NCBI RefSeq assembly: GCF_016820535.1
Contig: NZ_JADHDY010000008.1
Span: 1 to 64,000, forward strand
Reading direction: 5' to 3'
Source of the DNA: Sporosarcina beigongshangi
GTDB taxonomy: Bacteria; Actinomycetota; Actinomycetes; Actinomycetales; Micrococcaceae
Length of the DNA stretch: 64,000 bases
The notes beneath the pieces are model-generated. The model was not told where the DNA came from. It ran no database searches and worked only from the letters and a program-made list of their open reading frames with translations. A program made the translations under genes and the position numbers. Shown one piece after another: positions 43,001 to 51,528 of this stretch (within the stretch, counting starts at the first letter, position 1; each line of letters starts with the position of its first letter).

Positions 43001-44293
43001 GTGGTTGACTTGGTGTTTGAACATGCCCGGGTGCGCCCCCGTGAATCACTGGCAATCATCACCGCCAGCGACCGCCACGCGGTGCGCGTTGCCCAGGCGA
43101 TCCGGTTGCAGATGGCCAACCACCCCCTGCTCAGCGACTTCTTTGCCAGCGGCCCGGAGTCGTTCCGGGTCGTCACGGTGGACCGTGCGGCCGGCATGGT
43201 CCGGGACAGGGTCATCTTCTCCCTGGGCTACGGCCGCACTCCGCACGGGCGGGCCCTGCACGGCCTCGGCCCGCTGTCGGAGCCGGACGGGCGGTCCAAG
43301 TTTGCCCTGGCAATGACGCGGGCACGGACGCACATCCACATCATCACTTGCTTCCGTCCCGAAGACCTTGACGCAAACCGGCTCAGCCACGGAGCCGTTG
43401 ACTTCTTTGAGCTGTTGGACCGTGAACTGTCCGGCAACTCCCTGCTGGGCACACCCGCCACACGGGCTGTGGACAGCGAACGCGAAACCGGTGAAGACCC
43501 CCTCGTGGCCGACCTTGCCGACAGGCTTGGTGCCCGCGGTGCCCGCGTGTGGCACCACTACGACGGCGCACTCGACCTTGCCGCGGCACCCGACCCCTTG
43601 GGCCTGCTGGGCCGGGAGGACCACGAAATTCCGGTTCCCGTGGCGGTGGAGTCCGACGGAACTGCCCGCTACCAGCACATGAGCGTGCGGGAACGCAGCC
43701 GCCTGCGCCCGCAAATGCTGGAACGCCTCGGCTGGCGCTACGTGCCGCTGTGGACCATCGAGGTCTTCACCGACCCGTCCAGCTGTGCCGACCAGATCGG
43801 CCGCTATTTGGGTGTGGCGCCGTCCGCCGGCGACTTCCACTCCCTGATGGGCCAGCCACTGGATGAGTCCATGACCGCGGTCATTGATTCCCCCCGCGCC
43901 CGACGGCGGTCCACGGCTTCCGCGGCCCCGGCAGCCGGCGCCGGGGAAGAGCCCGGCAACGCCACTGTTGCCGACCCCGAGACGCCGGAGCCCGCAGCAC
44001 AAGAACATGCAGTGCTGGTCCCAGACACCGCCGAGGATTCCGGGCAGGTCCCTGCCAGCCCGGACGGCGTGGTGGCGGACGGCACCGCCAGTGAGGAAAA
44101 AGAAACTGCCATGAGTGAACCCCGGAAACCCCTAAGCACCGAAACCAAGGACCAGCCGGTGCCGGCTGCCAAGGAATCGCCGGTGCTGCCCAAGGTGGCT
44201 CCAAACGATGCAGACCACACCTGGGGCGACATGCCCTCCGACCGTGGCCACGACGAGTGGCTGCGCGAGAACAAACCCCCGCACTGGGGCTAA
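40067..44293 (+). CDS. Large SF1 helicase-like protein with C-terminal nuclease-fold domain and eroded ATPase motifs
   Basis: A 1408-residue protein organised like actinobacterial DUF4011-type helicases: a helical N-terminus, a split superfamily 1 helicase core, and a C-terminal restriction-endonuclease-like (MTES_1575-type) domain followed by a low-complexity acidic/proline tail. Motif VI is kept (ALAMTRARTHIHI), and the nuclease core shows LDLAA and AVESDG. However, Walker A reads PPGTGQTQT with glutamine (codon 41000-41002) for the invariant lysine, Walker B reads VILDAES for DEAS, motif III reads GDEQTA, and motif V lacks its glutamine. ATP hydrolysis is therefore doubtful. TAGCCT (40054-40059) supports the ATG at 40067; a GTG at 40118 with AGAAGG upstream is the alternative. 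Confidence 0.8.
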   Translation: MSVWSRPFRFSAEKKAPVSEVAGPTASSAEFQSWLAGLESFSGADTALAFEKTAHGSIDLSHAHPSGLAQLLAGRKTRLSTLIREPEHYAGAKRAAAALRAKIFELSTDRGIDVGYLAAGMARWSNVEGDSSGDICAPVLLAAVALTVRPGQDDYELQLMEQAQVNPALVKHLATRHNIHLDAAALGRLAYSTARFDPAPVLERVRSMLGPIFSASVDHELVVSTFAFLADHLGDTALLEHSDMLEELRGHSGGDVLPVELEPDFGRFAALDERHPREEIFVRDADPQQQYVLDLIRSGESVLVSTPPGTGQTQTAINAVAQMVHDGKNVLVVGERRGTLNEFAQIFAGLDLDSLLLQLGAQTGPQQIKSQLIRAITRNEKASEPKLDTLHETLVDHRHQLVDHVASLHNVRERWGCSPYQAMQSLAELTSIHPAPSTTVRLKRSVLDSIRDRKELTERLQRAALLGSFSQVAVSSAWHGARMVTRKETEAAFALAEDLYARVPGFAEKMRDVAEFGQIRQGDSFAEWGRQLDMLVAIRESLDKFNADVFDWPTDEMIAATATNAWRRERGIDMPALQRARFRRNAKDLVRPGVHIADLHASLVLVSEQSAQWAETATSKRHPTVPSGLADLSRTFAELRKKLLALGAVLERTVDGGDLLNFNAGELVGRLEALVASKDSLENLPERTLLLEGMQEQGLGELLDDLARREVPSEQTGAELELAWWQSALEAMISGDEYLAMSDGDNLRRLEAEFRLADQAHVASGPGRIRWGLAQEWAKALAGPHRQGEMLRNLLKDGRVSMGALTAQTPDLLRNLAPVFVMSPLAVPSAIPAGWRFDAVVILDAESTSLQSALPALARADQVIAFGDEQTACPKSFSVAVAAPGENGAGSHRLESVFGALSRILPRHRLTVCYRAVDEDLVRQLSNAFYDSQLERLPDGRVLTGLERSLTVDYLPDGKGLPGMGDGGVESVVAEVNRVVDLVFEHARVRPRESLAIITASDRHAVRVAQAIRLQMANHPLLSDFFASGPESFRVVTVDRAAGMVRDRVIFSLGYGRTPHGRALHGLGPLSEPDGRSKFALAMTRARTHIHIITCFRPEDLDANRLSHGAVDFFELLDRELSGNSLLGTPATRAVDSERETGEDPLVADLADRLGARGARVWHHYDGALDLAAAPDPLGLLGREDHEIPVPVAVESDGTARYQHMSVRERSRLRPQMLERLGWRYVPLWTIEVFTDPSSCADQIGRYLGVAPSAGDFHSLMGQPLDESMTAVIDSPRARRRSTASAAPAAGAGEEPGNATVADPETPEPAAQEHAVLVPDTAEDSGQVPASPDGVVADGTASEEKETAMSEPRKPLSTETKDQPVPAAKESPVLPKVAPNDADHTWGDMPSDRGHDEWLRENKPPHWG

Positions 44294-44311
44294 TCACTTA
44301 AAGGACGTTTC

Positions 44312-44821
44312 ATGGCCACTCCGCCAAAGATCCCCGGGCTGGGCGCCTTCGTCGACAAGAACGCCGGTACGCCCCGGCCGCCGGCACCCCGGTCGGTGGC
44401 GGCTGCTGCCTGGCTCATGGTTTTGGGGGCCTGCGCCCAATTGGTGGCCTCGGTCATTGCCGTTGCCTACGCGGCCTCACCCGAACGCCTGGACAAGATC
44501 CAGGCCAGCCTCGACACCATGACCGGTACAGTCCCCAGCCTCGAGGCGGCGCGCAACACGGGAATCATCACGGTGGTTTTTGCCGGCATCGGCACCATCT
44601 GTGCATATCTGCTCTTTGCCTGGTTCCTCCGCAAGGGCAAGTCCTGGGCCCGGGCCGCGGTTGGTGTCCTTGTGGCCCTGACATGTGTGCAGCTGGTGGG
44701 CATCTCGTACCCCCTCGGCATCACGACGGTGGTGCAGCTGGTTTTGGGTGTGCTGGCCTTTGCCCTCAGTTACCTGCCCGCGTCCAACAGGTACTTTGCC
44801 GCCATCAAGTCCGGGCGCTGA
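44312..44821 (+). CDS. Uncharacterised four-helix membrane protein
   Basis: A 169-residue protein with a polar proline-rich N-terminus (about 27 residues) and four hydrophobic segments (about 28-50, 83-104, 112-130, 136-155). AAAGGA lies 6 nt before the ATG. It starts 18 nt after the helicase-like gene and may be co-transcribed. No family recognised. Confidence 0.8.
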   Translation: MATPPKIPGLGAFVDKNAGTPRPPAPRSVAAAAWLMVLGACAQLVASVIAVAYAASPERLDKIQASLDTMTGTVPSLEAARNTGIITVVFAGIGTICAYLLFAWFLRKGKSWARAAVGVLVALTCVQLVGISYPLGITTVVQLVLGVLAFALSYLPASNRYFAAIKSGR

Positions 44822-44871
44822 GCCCACCCGCGGCCGCTTGGAACGGGGCAGCACGACCGGCCCAAATCCGG

Positions 44872-45597
44872 TCAATTCAGCAGGATCAGGAATACTTTTC
44901 CGCGGCTGATGGCACCTGCCAGCTTGACGGCCTGCTCGGCGGTGGCCGCCACCACCAAGATGCCTTCATTCTCCTGGGCGGGCAGCAGCCCCGTGTCATG
45001 TGCCAGCGCCGGTGTCCACAGCACCGGAACCTTTTCGGCCAGGACCTCGTTGGTGGCGGGCCCGTCGAGCCCGATGCTGGAGCTGAGGACCACTGTGACC
45101 AATTGCCCCTGCCGCAGCAGGCCCAGTGTGGAGGGGTCGCTGAGCCGGAGGGGAACGGCCTGGCTCCCGAATGCCGCCCCAATCAACAGTCCGCTCCCCA
45201 ACAACGACGCATCGCTCAGCACCTCCCCGCGCCGGAGCGGACCGGAAACCTGGCGTCCGGCCCAGGAGGACTCCGGGCCCAGCGCGCCGTCGGGCACCAT
45301 GTGGGGGCTGACATGGGCGGCCAGCAGGTCGCCGTTGGAAAGTGCATGCCCGGCGGGCAGGTCGCGGGAGGCCACCATGACGGCGGTGGTGGGCGGCTTG
45401 GCAGGTGTCAGCTGCTGGACGGCAATCGCGGCCGCGAGGCAAAGCAGCAGCGCGGCGAGCAGGCGCCGGTGCCGGGCCATCCAGCGGAGCAGTTTGTGCA
45501 TGGTCGTGGACGGCGGCGGCCCGCCCGGCCAGTCATGGGTGCGCCATGCGGGGCCGGTGTAGACCGGCGGCCCGGGGGCGGCTGTGGGGATCTTCAT
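44872..45597 (-). CDS. SAF-domain protein (CpaB/RcpC-like)
   Basis: A 241-residue protein with one membrane helix (about residues 45-62) and an extracytoplasmic SAF domain (AVMVASRDLPAGHALSNGDLL). SAF domains occur in pilus assembly proteins (CpaB) and antifreeze-like enzymes. No pilus genes are nearby. It lies downstream of fmdB and the folate cyclo-ligase gene on the same strand. Confidence 0.85.
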   Translation of the reverse strand: MKIPTAAPGPPVYTGPAWRTHDWPGGPPPSTTMHKLLRWMARHRRLLAALLLCLAAAIAVQQLTPAKPPTTAVMVASRDLPAGHALSNGDLLAAHVSPHMVPDGALGPESSWAGRQVSGPLRRGEVLSDASLLGSGLLIGAAFGSQAVPLRLSDPSTLGLLRQGQLVTVVLSSSIGLDGPATNEVLAEKVPVLWTPALAHDTGLLPAQENEGILVVAATAEQAVKLAGAISRGKVFLILLN

Positions 45598-45713
45598 TGG
45601 CCCACATTATGGCCGCGGCGCGCAGGGAAAAAGAGGCAGGCGGCGAATTGGGGACAAGCCCATCCCCAGGAGTGCCTGTGGAGGAACGAATGCAGGAGAA
45701 AGCGGCCCGCAGG

Positions 45714-45989
45714 CTACTTGGCGGCGCCTGCAGGGGCCGGAGCGGACGGTGCCGCCGGGGCCGGGGCCGGGGTCGCGGCGGGCGTGGAGGCGGCCGGCAC
45801 GGAGCTGGAGCTTGACCGCGAGTCGGTCCGGTAGAAGCCGGAGCCCTTGAACACGACGCCCACAGAGTTGAACTTCTTGCGCAGCGAACCGCCGCATTCA
45901 GGGCAGACCGTCAACGAGTTGTCGCTGAAGGACTGCTGAATGTCGAAGGCGTGGCCGCAATCCTTGCAGGCGTAAGCGTAAGTGGGCAC
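45714..45989 (-). CDS. FmdB-family zinc-ribbon protein
   Basis: A 91-residue small protein. The N-terminal 45 residues are the FmdB zinc ribbon with two Cys pairs (YACKDCGHAF and CPECGGSL). The remainder is a Ser/Ala/Pro low-complexity tail. Translation starts at GTG 45989 after GGAGGAAACCCA, an excellent ribosome binding site; this excludes the upstream ATG. FmdB proteins are putative regulators; the true role is unclear. Confidence 0.9.
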   Translation of the reverse strand: MPTYAYACKDCGHAFDIQQSFSDNSLTVCPECGGSLRKKFNSVGVVFKGSGFYRTDSRSSSSSVPAASTPAATPAPAPAAPSAPAPAGAAK

Positions 45990-46121
45990 TGGGTTTCCTC
46001 CTGGATACATGCTTTGGGGCCGTGCGACCGCACCAAAACTTGGCAGTCCATGGCCCCGAGTGCCAATTCTAGCACCGCCTGCTAAAACGCCCGCGGGCGC
46101 CCGTGCATTCCCGCCGCGGCC

Positions 46122-46808
46122 TCAGCCGTCCAGACGGCGTGCCCCTGACGGGGTCAGTGCCCACGGAACCGGCATGTCGAACGGGTCCCTGGGCAGTGTT
46201 CCCGCCGGCAGGACCTCATCGTCATGCACGACGGCGGCGAGCGTCACCTGGGTGCCGGGGGCCGCCGTCGTCCCTGCCAGCCCGGCCAGAAACCTGTCAT
46301 AGTACCCGCCACCCTGGCCCATCCTCGTCCCGGATTCATCCACCGCCAGTGCAGGGACCAGGACGGCCAGGACGTGGCCCAGTTCCGAAAAGGATTGCCG
46401 CACGCCCACGGGCTCCATGACGGGGGCCAGCGCGCTCCGGGCCATGGGGACGCCCGGGAACCAGCGGACCCAGCTAAGGGCAAAGCCGGGTTCGCACACC
46501 GGAACATGGACAAGGACGCCGGCAGCGGCCAGCGACGAAAGCAGCTCTTTGGTCGACGGTTCGCTGCCCGCGGAAACATAGGTGCATACCTGTTGTTGGC
46601 CCGGCCACCGAACGCTCCCGGCGCCCGCCCGGGCGGCTGGCATCCCCCGGGCGCCGGCCGCGGGCCGGTCACCAGCGGCCAGCTGCACCAGCCAGTCCAT
46701 GCCGGCCCGTGCCAGCCCAGTTCCGGCGGCCTGCCGCGCCGGCCCTTCCGCAGCAGCCCGGGCGCCTCGCAGGCGGGTCCGCCATGCGGTTTTGGGTAGT
46801 GAGTTCAC
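46122..46808 (-). CDS. 5-formyltetrahydrofolate cyclo-ligase
   Basis: A 228-residue enzyme that turns 5-formyl-THF into 5,10-methenyl-THF with ATP. The signature RMGQGGGYYDRFLA is intact. GTG 46808 follows AAAGGACGCC, which decides the start. It is divergent from galU, an arrangement common in actinobacteria, and precedes fmdB on the minus strand. Confidence 0.92.
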   Translation of the reverse strand: MNSLPKTAWRTRLRGARAAAEGPARQAAGTGLARAGMDWLVQLAAGDRPAAGARGMPAARAGAGSVRWPGQQQVCTYVSAGSEPSTKELLSSLAAAGVLVHVPVCEPGFALSWVRWFPGVPMARSALAPVMEPVGVRQSFSELGHVLAVLVPALAVDESGTRMGQGGGYYDRFLAGLAGTTAAPGTQVTLAAVVHDDEVLPAGTLPRDPFDMPVPWALTPSGARRLDG

Positions 46809-46888
46809 GGCGTCCTTTGGGCGGGAAGTGGGGATTGTTACGACTACGATATCCGTGGTTTGTCCATCCGGTCGGTTACCCTTGGGGC

Positions 46889-47791
46889 ATGACTTCTGCA
46901 AAGCATGTACGTAAGGCGGTTATCCCTGCGGCCGGTTTGGGAACCCGATTCCTGCCCGCCACGAAGGCGATGCCCAAAGAAATGCTGCCTGTCGTTGACA
47001 AGCCTGCCATCCAATATGTGGTGCAGGAGGCCGTCAGCGCCGGACTCACCGACGTTTTGATGATCACTGGCCGCAACAAGCGCGCCCTGGAAGACCACTT
47101 TGACAGGGTCCCCGTGACTGAACAGCTGCTCGAGGCCAAGGGCGACACCGAGCGCCTCGCCGCCATCCAGCACGCCACCGAGCTCGGTGAGATCCACTAC
47201 GTCCGCCAGGGCGACCCCAAGGGCCTGGGCCACGCAGTGCTGCGCGCCAAGACCCACGTGGGCGATGAGCCGTTCGCCGTCCTGCTCGGTGACGACCTGA
47301 TCGACGAGCGTGATCCGCTGCTGACCACCATGATCGAGGTGCAGGAGCGCACCGGCGGTTCCGTGATTGCCCTGATCGAGGTGCCGCAGGACAAGATTTC
47401 CGCCTACGGCTGTGCCGACATGACCGTGGTGGAGGGCGAGAACTACGTCCGCATCAACCACCTGGTGGAGAAGCCCGCGGTGGAGGATGCGCCGTCGAAC
47501 CTGGCCGTCATTGGCCGATACGTGCTGCACCCGGCCGTGTTTGACGTCTTGGAAAACACCCCTCCGGGCCGCGGCGACGAAATCCAGCTGACGGACGCAC
47601 TGCAGACGCTGGCCACCATGGAGGGCGAGGGCGGCGGCGTGTACGGTGTCGTGTTCTCCGGCCGCCGCTACGACACCGGCGACAAGCTCAGCTACCTCAA
47701 GGCCGTTGTGACACTGGCCTGTGAAAGTGAAGAGCTGGGCGAGGACCTGCGCGCGTGGCTGGGCGAATACACCGCCGCCGCCAAGGTCTAG
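46889..47791 (+). CDS. galU: UTP-glucose-1-phosphate uridylyltransferase
   Basis: A 300-residue nucleotidyltransferase making UDP-glucose for cell-wall polysaccharide and galactose metabolism. Hallmarks are GLGTRFLPATKAMPKEM near the N-terminus, VLLGDDLIDE for metal and sugar binding, and EKPAVEDAPSNLAVIGRYV. TACCCT (46877-46882) ends 6 nt before the ATG with no ribosome binding site, so translation may be leaderless. Confidence 0.96.
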   Translation: MTSAKHVRKAVIPAAGLGTRFLPATKAMPKEMLPVVDKPAIQYVVQEAVSAGLTDVLMITGRNKRALEDHFDRVPVTEQLLEAKGDTERLAAIQHATELGEIHYVRQGDPKGLGHAVLRAKTHVGDEPFAVLLGDDLIDERDPLLTTMIEVQERTGGSVIALIEVPQDKISAYGCADMTVVEGENYVRINHLVEKPAVEDAPSNLAVIGRYVLHPAVFDVLENTPPGRGDEIQLTDALQTLATMEGEGGGVYGVVFSGRRYDTGDKLSYLKAVVTLACESEELGEDLRAWLGEYTAAAKV

Positions 47792-47795
47792 CTGC

Positions 47796-48413
47796 GTGTG
47801 GGGGCAGGCCATTTGGCCGGTGACGTTGGAATGCGGCGACTTGATCCTGCGCCCCATCAGGCTCCGCGACCAGGCGGAGTGGACGCGGGTGCGGGCCCGC
47901 AACGCCGCGTGGCTGGCGCCGTGGGAGGCGAGCAATCCGGTGGACCAGGGCCAGCTGCCCACCTACGGAGGCATGGTCCGGGTCCTGAACCGGCAGGCGC
48001 GCGAGGCCAGTGCGCTGCCGTTCATCATCACCGAACGGATGCCCGGCCGGGCCAAGCCCGCGATTGTGGGGCAGCTGACGGTTTCCTCGATCATGTGGGG
48101 CTCGGCCATGTCCGCCACCCTGGGCTACTGGGTGGACCAGGACCGGGCGGGGCGCGGCATCGCCCCCACGGCGGTGGCCATGGCCACGGACCATTGCTTC
48201 CGCCAGCTGGGCCTGCACCGGATGGAAATTAACATTCGCCCTGAAAACGATGCAAGCCTCCGAGTCGTGGAAAAGCTGGGCTTCCGGGACGAGGGGCTGC
48301 GCCCGCGCTACCTGCACATCAACGGGGAGTGGGCCGACCACCGCAGCTTCGCACTGACCACGGAGGAAGTCCCGGAGGGAATCCTGGCCCGCTGGCTGGC
48401 CCGCCGGGGGTGA
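47796..48413 (+). CDS. GNAT acetyltransferase, RimJ/RimL type
   Basis: A 205-residue protein-like acetyltransferase, related to N-terminal ribosomal protein acetyltransferases. The acetyl-CoA segment reads DRAGRGIAPTAVAMATD and the conserved ENDASLRVVEKLGF follows. The start is GTG 47796, four bases after the galU stop; a GTG at 47820 is the alternative. It is probably co-transcribed with galU. Confidence 0.88.
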   Translation: MWGQAIWPVTLECGDLILRPIRLRDQAEWTRVRARNAAWLAPWEASNPVDQGQLPTYGGMVRVLNRQAREASALPFIITERMPGRAKPAIVGQLTVSSIMWGSAMSATLGYWVDQDRAGRGIAPTAVAMATDHCFRQLGLHRMEINIRPENDASLRVVEKLGFRDEGLRPRYLHINGEWADHRSFALTTEEVPEGILARWLARRG

Positions 48414-48590
48414 GGCGGGGCACAAGGCGGGACATCCGGCGTCGGACTTCATAAAAATGATGGTTTTTCTCCGCTCCATGGACGACACACCGTAAAAAAT
48501 GCCGGAAGCAACATGTTTCCCCTCTAGGGTTGAAATGTGGCTGGATAAGCGCAACCAGTCCACTCAATCCAGCACTTGCAGGAGACGTCA

Positions 48591-49388
48591 ATGGAAAGCA
48601 GCACTTCCGACGCCCACACCCACGTGGAGCCGGGACCGTCAAGCGTCGTGCCCCCAGCCGGGCAGCCGCTGAAGATTCGCTGGGGCCGGACGGCCATCGC
48701 CCTTGTGGGCCTCCTTGGGCTGCTGACGGCCGGCATTTCCGGCGCCCTAAGCGTCATTTCCATCGGATCTTCCACCCTGCCGCTGCTCGCCCTGGGCACT
48801 TTTGCCCTTGTCATTGTCCTGCTGCGCGGTCTGGCCATGCGCGATGCAGCCATCCGCCGTGCCGCCCGCCTCGGGGCCCGCACGACGGCGGGGAAGGTTT
48901 CCAGCGAAGCGGCGCCGGCGCCTGTGCAGCACAAGGAGACGGCGCTCTTTGACGGTGCCGAGGGCGCCGAGCCGGCACCCGCGCCCAAGCCGCTGACAGC
49001 GGAGGAACTGCGTGCTGCGGCCATGCGCGTTGCCGCGAAGGGTGCCGCCGATGCCAAGCTGGCCGACACCCAGACGCTGGCCGAGACGTGGGACCCCGTT
49101 GAAGTTCCCGTGCCGGGCTATGTCAAGGCAGCCAAGGCGCTGACCTTGGACAAGCCGCTCAACCTGCCCGTTGCGCCGAAGTCTGCGGGCACCTCCATCA
49201 AGGCCGACCAGGCAGGTGTCGGTGCCGGCGACGGCGTGGCCGCAGTGCCGGACCTGCAGGATGCCCCGAAAGCCGCCGGTGACAAGACTGCCTCTGCGCA
49301 TGGCGGCCCTGCCAAGGTTCCCGCTTCTGAGCGCGGCACCCATGCGCTCAACAACCTCGACGACGTCCTCCAGCGCCGCCGCGCATAG
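48591..49388 (+). CDS. Uncharacterised membrane-anchored protein
   Basis: A 265-residue protein with two hydrophobic segments (about 35-55 and 60-82) and a long Ala/Pro/Lys-rich cytoplasmic C-terminal region without recognised domain. GGAG lies 8 nt before the ATG at 48591. No operon partner. Confidence 0.85.
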   Translation: MESSTSDAHTHVEPGPSSVVPPAGQPLKIRWGRTAIALVGLLGLLTAGISGALSVISIGSSTLPLLALGTFALVIVLLRGLAMRDAAIRRAARLGARTTAGKVSSEAAPAPVQHKETALFDGAEGAEPAPAPKPLTAEELRAAAMRVAAKGAADAKLADTQTLAETWDPVEVPVPGYVKAAKALTLDKPLNLPVAPKSAGTSIKADQAGVGAGDGVAAVPDLQDAPKAAGDKTASAHGGPAKVPASERGTHALNNLDDVLQRRRA

Positions 49389-49447
49389 ACGCAAGGCCCC
49401 GCCCGTGGCCGGCCGCTGCCCGTGTTTTCAGGCGTAATGTGGAAAAT

Positions 49448-50224
49448 ATGACGACCATTGCAGTTGCTGGAGGAACCGGGCTCGCGGGGCGGGCGGTGGT
49501 GGCGGAGGCGGTTGCGGCAGGCCACACCGTGCGTTCCATCAGCCGCCACTTGCCCGACGCGGCACACCGCGTGGCGGGGGCCGAATATGTCCGAGCCGAC
49601 TTCTGCACCGGTGTTGGGTTGGCGCCTGCGCTGGCGGGCGTGGATGCCCTGATTGAAACCATGGATGCCCGCTCCGGGCGGGGCCTGCGTGCGCTGCCCG
49701 TCATGTCTGTTGCCGCCCTGGGCGCCGCCGCGCGTGCGGGCGTGGGGCGCTGCGTCCTGCTGACCATTGTCCGGGCGGGGGAGTGCAGCATGGGCTACTA
49801 CCAGGCGCAGGCCGCGCGGGCTCTCAGCTATGAGAAGTCCGCCCTGCCCACGTCGGTGGTTTACGCCACGCAGTTCCACAACCTGGTGGCCGGGGTGTTT
49901 TCTGCGGGCGCCAAGGTGGGGCTCATCCCCACATTCAATGGGGTGTCCTTCCAAACCATTTCGACGGCGGACGTCGCGTCCGTGTTGCTGGCTGAGGCGC
50001 TGCGCGAAGGCAGAGGCAAGGCAAGTGTGGTGGCCGGCGGGCCTGATGTGCAGGGCATGCGGGAACTGGCGGAAACGTGGAAGGCCGCCACAGGCAGCAA
50101 GGCGATGGTGGTGGCCCTGCCTTTGCCGGGATCCTTCGGGTCCTTCCTCCGGGCCGGCAAGAACCTGGTGCCGGATGAGGCGGTTGGCAACGAGACGTTC
50201 TCCGACTGGCTTGGCCGCCGCTGA
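49448..50224 (+). CDS. NAD(P)-binding NmrA/SDR-like protein
   Basis: A 258-residue Rossmann-fold protein of the atypical short-chain dehydrogenase group. The nucleotide loop AVAGGTGLAGRAV is at the N-terminus. The usual YxxxK pair is changed: the corresponding stretch reads YYQAQAARAL, so it is probably a binding or regulatory NmrA-like protein or a divergent reductase. TAATGT (49435-49440) lies 7 nt before the ATG, a leaderless candidate. Confidence 0.85.
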   Translation: MTTIAVAGGTGLAGRAVVAEAVAAGHTVRSISRHLPDAAHRVAGAEYVRADFCTGVGLAPALAGVDALIETMDARSGRGLRALPVMSVAALGAAARAGVGRCVLLTIVRAGECSMGYYQAQAARALSYEKSALPTSVVYATQFHNLVAGVFSAGAKVGLIPTFNGVSFQTISTADVASVLLAEALREGRGKASVVAGGPDVQGMRELAETWKAATGSKAMVVALPLPGSFGSFLRAGKNLVPDEAVGNETFSDWLGRR

Positions 50225-50353
50225 CGGAGGTCCCGCCTTGATGTCCTGCCGGCATTCGTGGTGCCGGAATGGCCAAGCGTTCAATTTTGCGTTGCAGGGC
50301 GGTCCGGGTTTAGTGTGGAAATTGTCGAATTTGGCAGGTTGCGGATCCGGCAT

Positions 50354-50426
50354 GGGGCTATGGCGCAGTTGGTAGCGCGCTTCGTTCGCATCGAAGAGGT
50401 CAGGAGTTCGAATCTCCTTAGCTCCA
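50354..50426 (+). tRNA. tRNA-Ala (anticodon CGC)
   Basis: A 73-nt cloverleaf. The acceptor stem GGGGCTA/TAGCTCC contains the G3-U70 wobble pair that identifies alanine tRNAs. The anticodon arm CTTCG-TTCGCAT-CGAAG gives CGC, and the T arm has GTTCGAATC. The 3' end reads ACCC, so the final CCA is not encoded. A hairpin with T-run follows. Confidence 0.97.
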
Positions 50427-50432
50427 CCCACT

Positions 50433-50478
50433 AAAAAACCCTACTGACTAGGCGGCATGCCGGTCGGTGGGGCTTTTT
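50433..50478 (+). terminator. Terminator after tRNA-Ala
   Basis: An A-rich left arm with CCC-ACTGAC pairs imperfectly with GGTCGGTGGGGC and is followed by TTTTT. Confidence 0.7.
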
Positions 50479-50559
50479 CATGCCACAAAACCAGGGCCCA
50501 AAACATGCCGCTTCGCGGGCCTGGCGTCTGCGGAGGTGGAGATTGCCGTCGCCATGGCG

Positions 50560-51354
50560 TCAATGCGGCGCAACTGTGGGCGGCAGTTGGCGAATGCCTG
50601 GATCTGCCGGGCTGTTCGCCGCCGGGGTGCCGTCCCTGTACCTCGAAACTGCCCAGGCCGCGAACAGCAGCGCGATCCCGGATGCGGCGACAGCGGCTGC
50701 CATGACTGACTCCGTCCAGGGGGTCGTGTCATGCGAGACATAACCGGCCATGAATGGTGCGATCATCGAAGACGCCACAATGAAGCCGGCCACGGTTGTG
50801 CCCAGCAGAAGGAAACAGGCAGCCGCGGCGGCGGGCATCCTGGACCGCCAGCGAACGCCCAGGGCGACAAGCCCGGCCATCGGAAGCCAGAGCACAGCAA
50901 TGAAGTGTTGCAGCGGAGAAGGCGATCCCGCGATTCCCGAGATGAGGGCATGGGCGCCGAGGAACCCACAAGCGGCAACGACGAGGGCTGCAACCGCAAT
51001 GTCCACGACTATGGTTCGCCGGGCCGTTGCGGCACCGAACGCCAGCAGCACACCCGCGGCCATGGCCGCCACGCCCAGGGCCTGGATCAGGGCGCCCGCA
51101 CCGAAGGCCTGCGCCACCCACCCGATGTGCTGCCAGGGGTCGACCGGGAAGAAATAGTCGTAGAGGTGGTCCTCGCCCCGGAACTCCTCCGGTGGGCTGG
51201 ATCCCCTGAAAACGACCCACCGTCGCAGCGAGGCCGCCAGCTGGAGCGCTGCTGAGCCAAGGAACAGGACGGCCGCACCCAGCAGAAACAGCATGGAAAC
51301 CACCCGCAAGCTGTCGGTCTGCACATGCAAGCTGGAACCCTTCTTGGCCGCCAT
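50560..51354 (-). CDS. Uncharacterised polytopic membrane protein
   Basis: A 264-residue protein with about six hydrophobic segments. A loop between the first and second segments is rich in aromatic and acidic residues (GEDHLYDYFFPVDPWQHIGW), typical of a conserved surface patch in a family I do not recognise. The ATG at 51354 follows GGTGGGACC; upstream frames lack membrane features. It is divergent from the Fur gene with 174 nt between. Confidence 0.8.
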   Translation of the reverse strand: MAAKKGSSLHVQTDSLRVVSMLFLLGAAVLFLGSAALQLAASLRRWVVFRGSSPPEEFRGEDHLYDYFFPVDPWQHIGWVAQAFGAGALIQALGVAAMAAGVLLAFGAATARRTIVVDIAVAALVVAACGFLGAHALISGIAGSPSPLQHFIAVLWLPMAGLVALGVRWRSRMPAAAAACFLLLGTTVAGFIVASSMIAPFMAGYVSHDTTPWTESVMAAAVAASGIALLFAAWAVSRYRDGTPAANSPADPGIRQLPPTVAPH

Positions 51355-51485
51355 GGTCCCACCATAGCAAGGGAGCACGCCGTGAAACAGGGCGCCGGGA
51401 CCTGGCGGCTCGGGCTGTGCCATGGTGCCCGACTGGACTGCCGAGGCCGCGGCGAAACGGACGAGGCTGAATGGTGACGTGCCCG

Positions 51486-51516
51486 ACAGTTGTTTTGAAT
51501 AACTCAAAACAACTGT
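51486..51516 (+). promoter_or_regulatory. 31-bp perfect palindrome, probable Fur-family operator
   Basis: ACAGTTGTTTTGA (51486-51498) and TCAAAACAACTGT (51504-51516) are perfect 13-bp inverted arms with a 5-nt centre. It ends 12 nt before the Fur-family start; TATTGT (51517-51522) directly after it is a -10 candidate for a leaderless fur mRNA. Autoregulation by the encoded repressor is the simplest reading. Confidence 0.75.
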
Positions 51517-51528
51517 TATTGTGGAGGT

